Under the pieces are notes generated by a model. That model had not been told where the DNA came from and did not search any database. It saw only the letters and a list, made by a program, of their open reading frames with translations. Shown here one piece after another: positions 44,148 through 47,046 of a stretch of 47,046 bases of DNA (positions are counted from its first letter, which is position 1; the number at the start of each line of letters is the position of its first letter). The stretch covers positions 1-47,046 of the forward strand of contig NYYZ01000019.1 in assembly GCA_002686945.1 (NCBI GenBank), read 5' to 3'. This stretch comes from Planctomycetota bacterium. GTDB taxonomy: Bacteria > Planctomycetota > UBA1135 > GCA-002686595. A program made the position numbers and the translations under genes.

Positions 44148-44818
44148 CCTTCCAGGTCCTGACTCATGACCGTGTCCAGGGGCTTGCGCTGCAGATCCGG
44201 CACGCGGCAGTCTTCCACGGGATAGCCCACCGGAATCAAGAGAAATGCCTTCATGCGCTCGGGTTGCTCCAGCAGGGTTCCCAAGAATCCCATGGGACTG
44301 GGGGTATGGGTCAGGGTCGCCAACCCGGCCAAGTGCAACGCACCCAACAAGAACCCTGCAGCGATTCCCACAGATTCCTGTGTGTAATAGTGCTGCCGCC
44401 GCTGCCCCTCTTCATCTTCGCCCCAGGCTTCGCGAAAGACCACGATCAGACAAGGAGCGTCCTCAAGAAACGGCTTGTCGTGATCGGTCCCCAAGGGCTC
44501 CAGATCTTCAATCCACTGCGGATTCATGCGCCCCTGATAGTTCTCCCGCTCCTCGACCTCAGCGGCCAGGCGAATTTCCCGTTTGAGGGTCGGATCAGTG
44601 ACCAACACAAAGTGCCAGGGCTGCTTATGGGCCCCTGACGGCGCGCTGGCAGCAACTTGAATACAGGAGCGCACCGCGTCTAGAGGAATCGGGTCCGCAG
44701 AGAAGTTGCGCACACTGCGTCGCTCGGCGAGCGCCTGGGCGTGAAGCAGCGCACGTCGACACATCTCCTCCTCGGGCAAGCGCAGGAACTCCAGGGGAAT
44801 CGTCTGATGGGAATCCAT
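44144..44818 (-). CDS. Iodotyrosine deiodinase-like nitroreductase
   Basis: 224 residues from ATG 44818. FMN-dependent nitroreductase fold: ERRSVRNFSADPIPLDAVRSCI near residues 32-53 and ASAPSGAHKQPWHFVLVTDP near 58-77 bind FMN phosphate and ring. The block RMNPQWIEDLEPLGTDHDKPFLEDAPCLIVVF, HYYTQESVGIAAGFLLGALH and LATLTHTPSPMGFL is that of the iodotyrosine deiodinase branch rather than classic NfsB. Bacterial members reductively dehalogenate halotyrosines in some cases. The substrate here is unproven. Upstream frames (to 45094) are shadows of the divergent gene. Confidence 0.85.
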   Translation of the reverse strand: MDSHQTIPLEFLRLPEEEMCRRALLHAQALAERRSVRNFSADPIPLDAVRSCIQVAASAPSGAHKQPWHFVLVTDPTLKREIRLAAEVEERENYQGRMNPQWIEDLEPLGTDHDKPFLEDAPCLIVVFREAWGEDEEGQRRQHYYTQESVGIAAGFLLGALHLAGLATLTHTPSPMGFLGTLLEQPERMKAFLLIPVGYPVEDCRVPDLQRKPLDTVMSQDLEG

Positions 44819-45005
44819 AGGGGCACTACCGTAGCGGACGCCAACAGGGGGTTGAAAGCAACCTGACACAGCCCAGCCAGCGCCACAGAACCCCTTGAGG
44901 CCTCCGAAGAGCGTCCCAGGCCCCTGCGATCGCCTTGAACCTTCGCCTCTTTCCCGCCGTTGCCCCCACCAGCACGGCATGCTTGTGCCGAGCCCACCCG
45001 ACCCC

Positions 45006-46769
45006 ATGTCCGCTTCAGCCCCTCTTTCCTTGCTGCACCCGATTTTTCCTCTGGCCCTTTTTCTGCTCGCCCTGCTCCCGACCCAGGCCAGCAATCAAGC
45101 ACCCACCACCCAGGAGCTCGACCTCAAGGAAGCCATCGACCCTTCAATCCGTTGGATGCGCGGCCAGCAGAATCGAGAGACCGGCAGCTATGGAGACCTG
45201 GAGACCACCACCTGGGTACTGCACGCCATGGCCAGCAGCCCGCGAAAGTACCGGCGCACGGATGGGAGCTTTGTGCGCGAAGGAGTGCGCTGGCTAGTCG
45301 AACAACAAGAGGAGGACGGGGCCTATGGGGCGGTGGGTCTGCCCTCCGATCAGCGCCTGAGAAACACCTCTCTGGCCACAGTGACCCTTTATCACTTCTT
45401 GGACGAGACGACCATACCTGGATATTCCAAGGCGCTGATGTTCCTGGCGTCTCGTGGAGTCGATAATCCCCATGGGGTTCTGCCGACCTACAAGCAAGAC
45501 AAAGAACAGGCGCGCAAGCGAGCGGTGCGTCTGCTGGCCGCACGTGAAGCAGACTTCTCATGGCAGGGCTCCCTCAAGGTCACTGCCCAACATGTGGCGG
45601 AACTCTCCGCCTACTACAACCTGCTGAAGCCCACCGCTGGCCCTGGTCGGGACGCCCAAGCCCTGCCCCGATGGAGTCCAAAGGATGCGGAACGCACAGA
45701 CCAAGCTATTGCCAGGGGCGCATCCTATCTCTTGTCCCAACAGGTGGAGCCAGGACAGTGGGGCAGTCCACGAGGTGCGGATGCTGGTATCAGCGCCATG
45801 GTATTGGGAGCCCTTGCGGCAGTTCCCGAGCCCCGGCCCAAGGATGTGCAAGAGTCCCTTGCAACTGGCCTCAAGTGGCTTGCGTCTCTGCAACATGAAG
45901 ATGGCTCGATTCACCAGGGACAGTTGGCAAACTACGTGACTTCGGCCTCGATCATGGCCCTCTCGCGGTCAAGTGATCCGCAGTTCACCCCGGTCATAGA
46001 AAGGGCCCGCAGCTACATTGTCCAACTGCAAGCGGACGAAGGCGAAGGGTACTCCGCGGGAGACCGCTACTATGGGGGCATCGGCTACGGAGGCGATGAG
46101 CGTCCAGACCTCTCCAACCTGCAGATGGCCCTTGATGCACTCTCCGCTTCGGGGCTCAAGCAAGACCACGAAGCCTACGCTCGGGCGATCAAGTTCCTGG
46201 AACGCTGCCAGAACCGTTCCGAGTCAAATGACATCCAAATCCTGGAAGAGGGCGTGATCATCCAGTCCGGCGAGGACGGGGGCGCGGGCTATGCCCCGGG
46301 AAGTTCCAAGGCGGAGTACGAGATCACCACCCGGGACGGCAAGCGCGTCAAGGTGCCGCGCTCCTATGGTTCCATGACCTACGCGCTGTTCAAGTGCTAC
46401 CTGCTGGCTGGCCTCGATCGGGAAGACCCGCGGGTGCAAGCGGCCTGGCACTGGTTGGGCCAACACTGGACCCTGGACCAGAACCCCGGCTTCGAAGCCT
46501 CCCGAGATCCCAGTGCCGCCTACCAGGGACTGTTCTATTACTACCAGGGCATGGCCCGAGCGCTGGCCCTGTCAGGCAACGAAGAGATCACCGATGCAGA
46601 AGGGGTGGTCCACCCCTGGCGCACGGAACTGAGCGCCCGCATCGTCACACTGCAAAGCCGCATCGACGGTTCCTGGGTCAACCAAAACGCTCCCCGCTGG
46701 TGGGAAGGCAATCCGGTGCTGGCCACCAGCTACGCACTTTCGACCCTGGACGCTTGTCGAGTGCGCTAG
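45006..46769 (+). CDS. Exported prenyltransferase/squalene-oxidase-repeat protein
   Basis: 587 residues from ATG 45006; ATG 44979 is also in frame. Residues 1-35 (LLHPIFPLALFLLALLPTQA) are a signal peptide. The mature protein consists of repeated helical-barrel units with QW-like ends: GSYGDLETTTWVLHAM, DGAYGAVGLP, GQWGSPRGADAGISAMVLGAL, DGSIHQGQLANYVTSASIMAL, GIGYGGDERPDLSNLQMALDAL, GSMTYALFKCYLLAG and GSWVNQNAPRWWEGNPVLATSYAL. This is the alpha/alpha barrel of terpene cyclases and protein prenyltransferases. The DxDD/DCTAE cyclase acid is not visible and the protein is secreted, so cyclisation of squalene is unlikely; it may bind substrate or partner proteins instead. Such proteins are common in planctomycetes. 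Confidence 0.85.
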   Translation: MSASAPLSLLHPIFPLALFLLALLPTQASNQAPTTQELDLKEAIDPSIRWMRGQQNRETGSYGDLETTTWVLHAMASSPRKYRRTDGSFVREGVRWLVEQQEEDGAYGAVGLPSDQRLRNTSLATVTLYHFLDETTIPGYSKALMFLASRGVDNPHGVLPTYKQDKEQARKRAVRLLAAREADFSWQGSLKVTAQHVAELSAYYNLLKPTAGPGRDAQALPRWSPKDAERTDQAIARGASYLLSQQVEPGQWGSPRGADAGISAMVLGALAAVPEPRPKDVQESLATGLKWLASLQHEDGSIHQGQLANYVTSASIMALSRSSDPQFTPVIERARSYIVQLQADEGEGYSAGDRYYGGIGYGGDERPDLSNLQMALDALSASGLKQDHEAYARAIKFLERCQNRSESNDIQILEEGVIIQSGEDGGAGYAPGSSKAEYEITTRDGKRVKVPRSYGSMTYALFKCYLLAGLDREDPRVQAAWHWLGQHWTLDQNPGFEASRDPSAAYQGLFYYYQGMARALALSGNEEITDAEGVVHPWRTELSARIVTLQSRIDGSWVNQNAPRWWEGNPVLATSYALSTLDACRVR

Positions 46770-46814
46770 GTTCCGGAGCAGCAAAGTGGGTGCGCCAGAA
46801 GCTATGCTGCCCCC

Positions 46815-47046
46815 ATGGACACTCCCCGACCGAACATCCCACGCATCTATGCGGCACCTGCGGGCGGGCTGCTGCTTGAGTTTGGCGGGCAATGGTATGA
46901 CTTGAGTGCCTGGGCTGCGGCGGCGGGGCATCCGGCGGACCTCTTGGGACTCATCTCTGCGGGTCACCTCCACTCCGATCAGTTCAAAGCCTGCTTGCCC
47001 GGATCTGAGGGCAGCAACTGGACCGAGGTGGAGACTCCGGACAACA
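46815..47046 (+). CDS. Unidentified gene, N-terminus only (runs off right edge)
   Basis: An open frame from ATG 46815 (MDTPRPNIPRIYAAPAGGLL) to the edge gives 77 codons, starting 45 bp after the cyclase-like gene. The pattern GGLLLEFGGQWYDLSAWAAAAGHPADLL slightly recalls the N-terminal domain of fumarylacetoacetate-hydrolase-family proteins, but this is too weak to name. The rest lies outside the window. Confidence 0.55.
   Translation, partial: MDTPRPNIPRIYAAPAGGLLLEFGGQWYDLSAWAAAAGHPADLLGLISAGHLHSDQFKACLPGSEGSNWTEVETPDN

Overview
This 47 kb GC-rich window looks like chromosomal DNA of a Gram-negative bacterium, most likely a member of the Planctomycetota or a neighbouring lineage. That placement is inference from gene content: a Tat-exported Gfo/Idh/MocA oxidoreductase, an NPCBM-domain protein, secreted prenyltransferase/squalene-oxidase-repeat and carboxypeptidase-regulatory-repeat proteins, a sulfatase-fold lipoprotein, an EboE-type protein, an LpxB-like glycosyltransferase and two tandem GroELs. 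No rRNA or marker gene is present that would settle it. The left edge cuts a membrane 4Fe-4S protein and the right edge cuts an unidentified gene.

Layout. 1-5 kb: a NapH/NosR-type ferredoxin, then an RhlE-like DEAD-box helicase that has lost its N-terminus exactly where a ~100 bp repeat begins. A second direct copy of this repeat lies 1.5 kb away, so the pair brackets a Gfo/Idh/MocA gene; a secreted seven-blade propeller gene ends inside the second copy. 5-9.5 kb: a tight glycosyltransferase / methyltransferase / asparagine-synthase-like cluster, probably for surface glycans. 9.5-13.6 kb: EboE, a Trm112-like protein, a secreted unknown and an aminopeptidase P. 13.7-18 kb (minus strand): a translation operon in the order rpsB, tsf, a previously unexpected EF-Ts-like paralogue, pyrH, frr, followed by tRNA-Lys(UUU). 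18.4-20.6 kb: a diguanylate cyclase and an NPCBM protein. 20.9-26.6 kb: a chaperone cluster groEL1, groEL2, dnaJ, grpE, fmdB with no groES. 26.6-32.4 kb: YheT hydrolase, HAD phosphatase, a large Ig-like/CarboxypepD-repeat protein and a lipoprotein. 32.4-35.3 kb: trkA-trkH potassium uptake. 35.3-40.6 kb: a PabA/TrpG amidotransferase, a small kinase, an ABC-2 exporter pair, a TPR protein and an LpxB-like protein. 40.6-44.1 kb: an ECF sigma factor, a zinc-less anti-sigma candidate, a YbjQ protein and a sulfatase-fold lipoprotein. 44.1-46.8 kb: an iodotyrosine-deiodinase-like nitroreductase and a secreted alpha-barrel cyclase-like protein.

Most interesting signals: (1) a degenerate EF-Ts paralogue (15266-15877) between tsf and pyrH that keeps the EF-Ts core but lacks the UBA domain, the TDFV exchange motif and the coiled-coil module; (2) the direct repeats around the oxidoreductase, which also supply the last residues and stop codon of the propeller protein; (3) two identical CTGCC-N5-GGCAG inverted repeats exactly 40 bp apart upstream of groEL1. 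All identifications are from reading the sequence and translations by eye; no database search was run.
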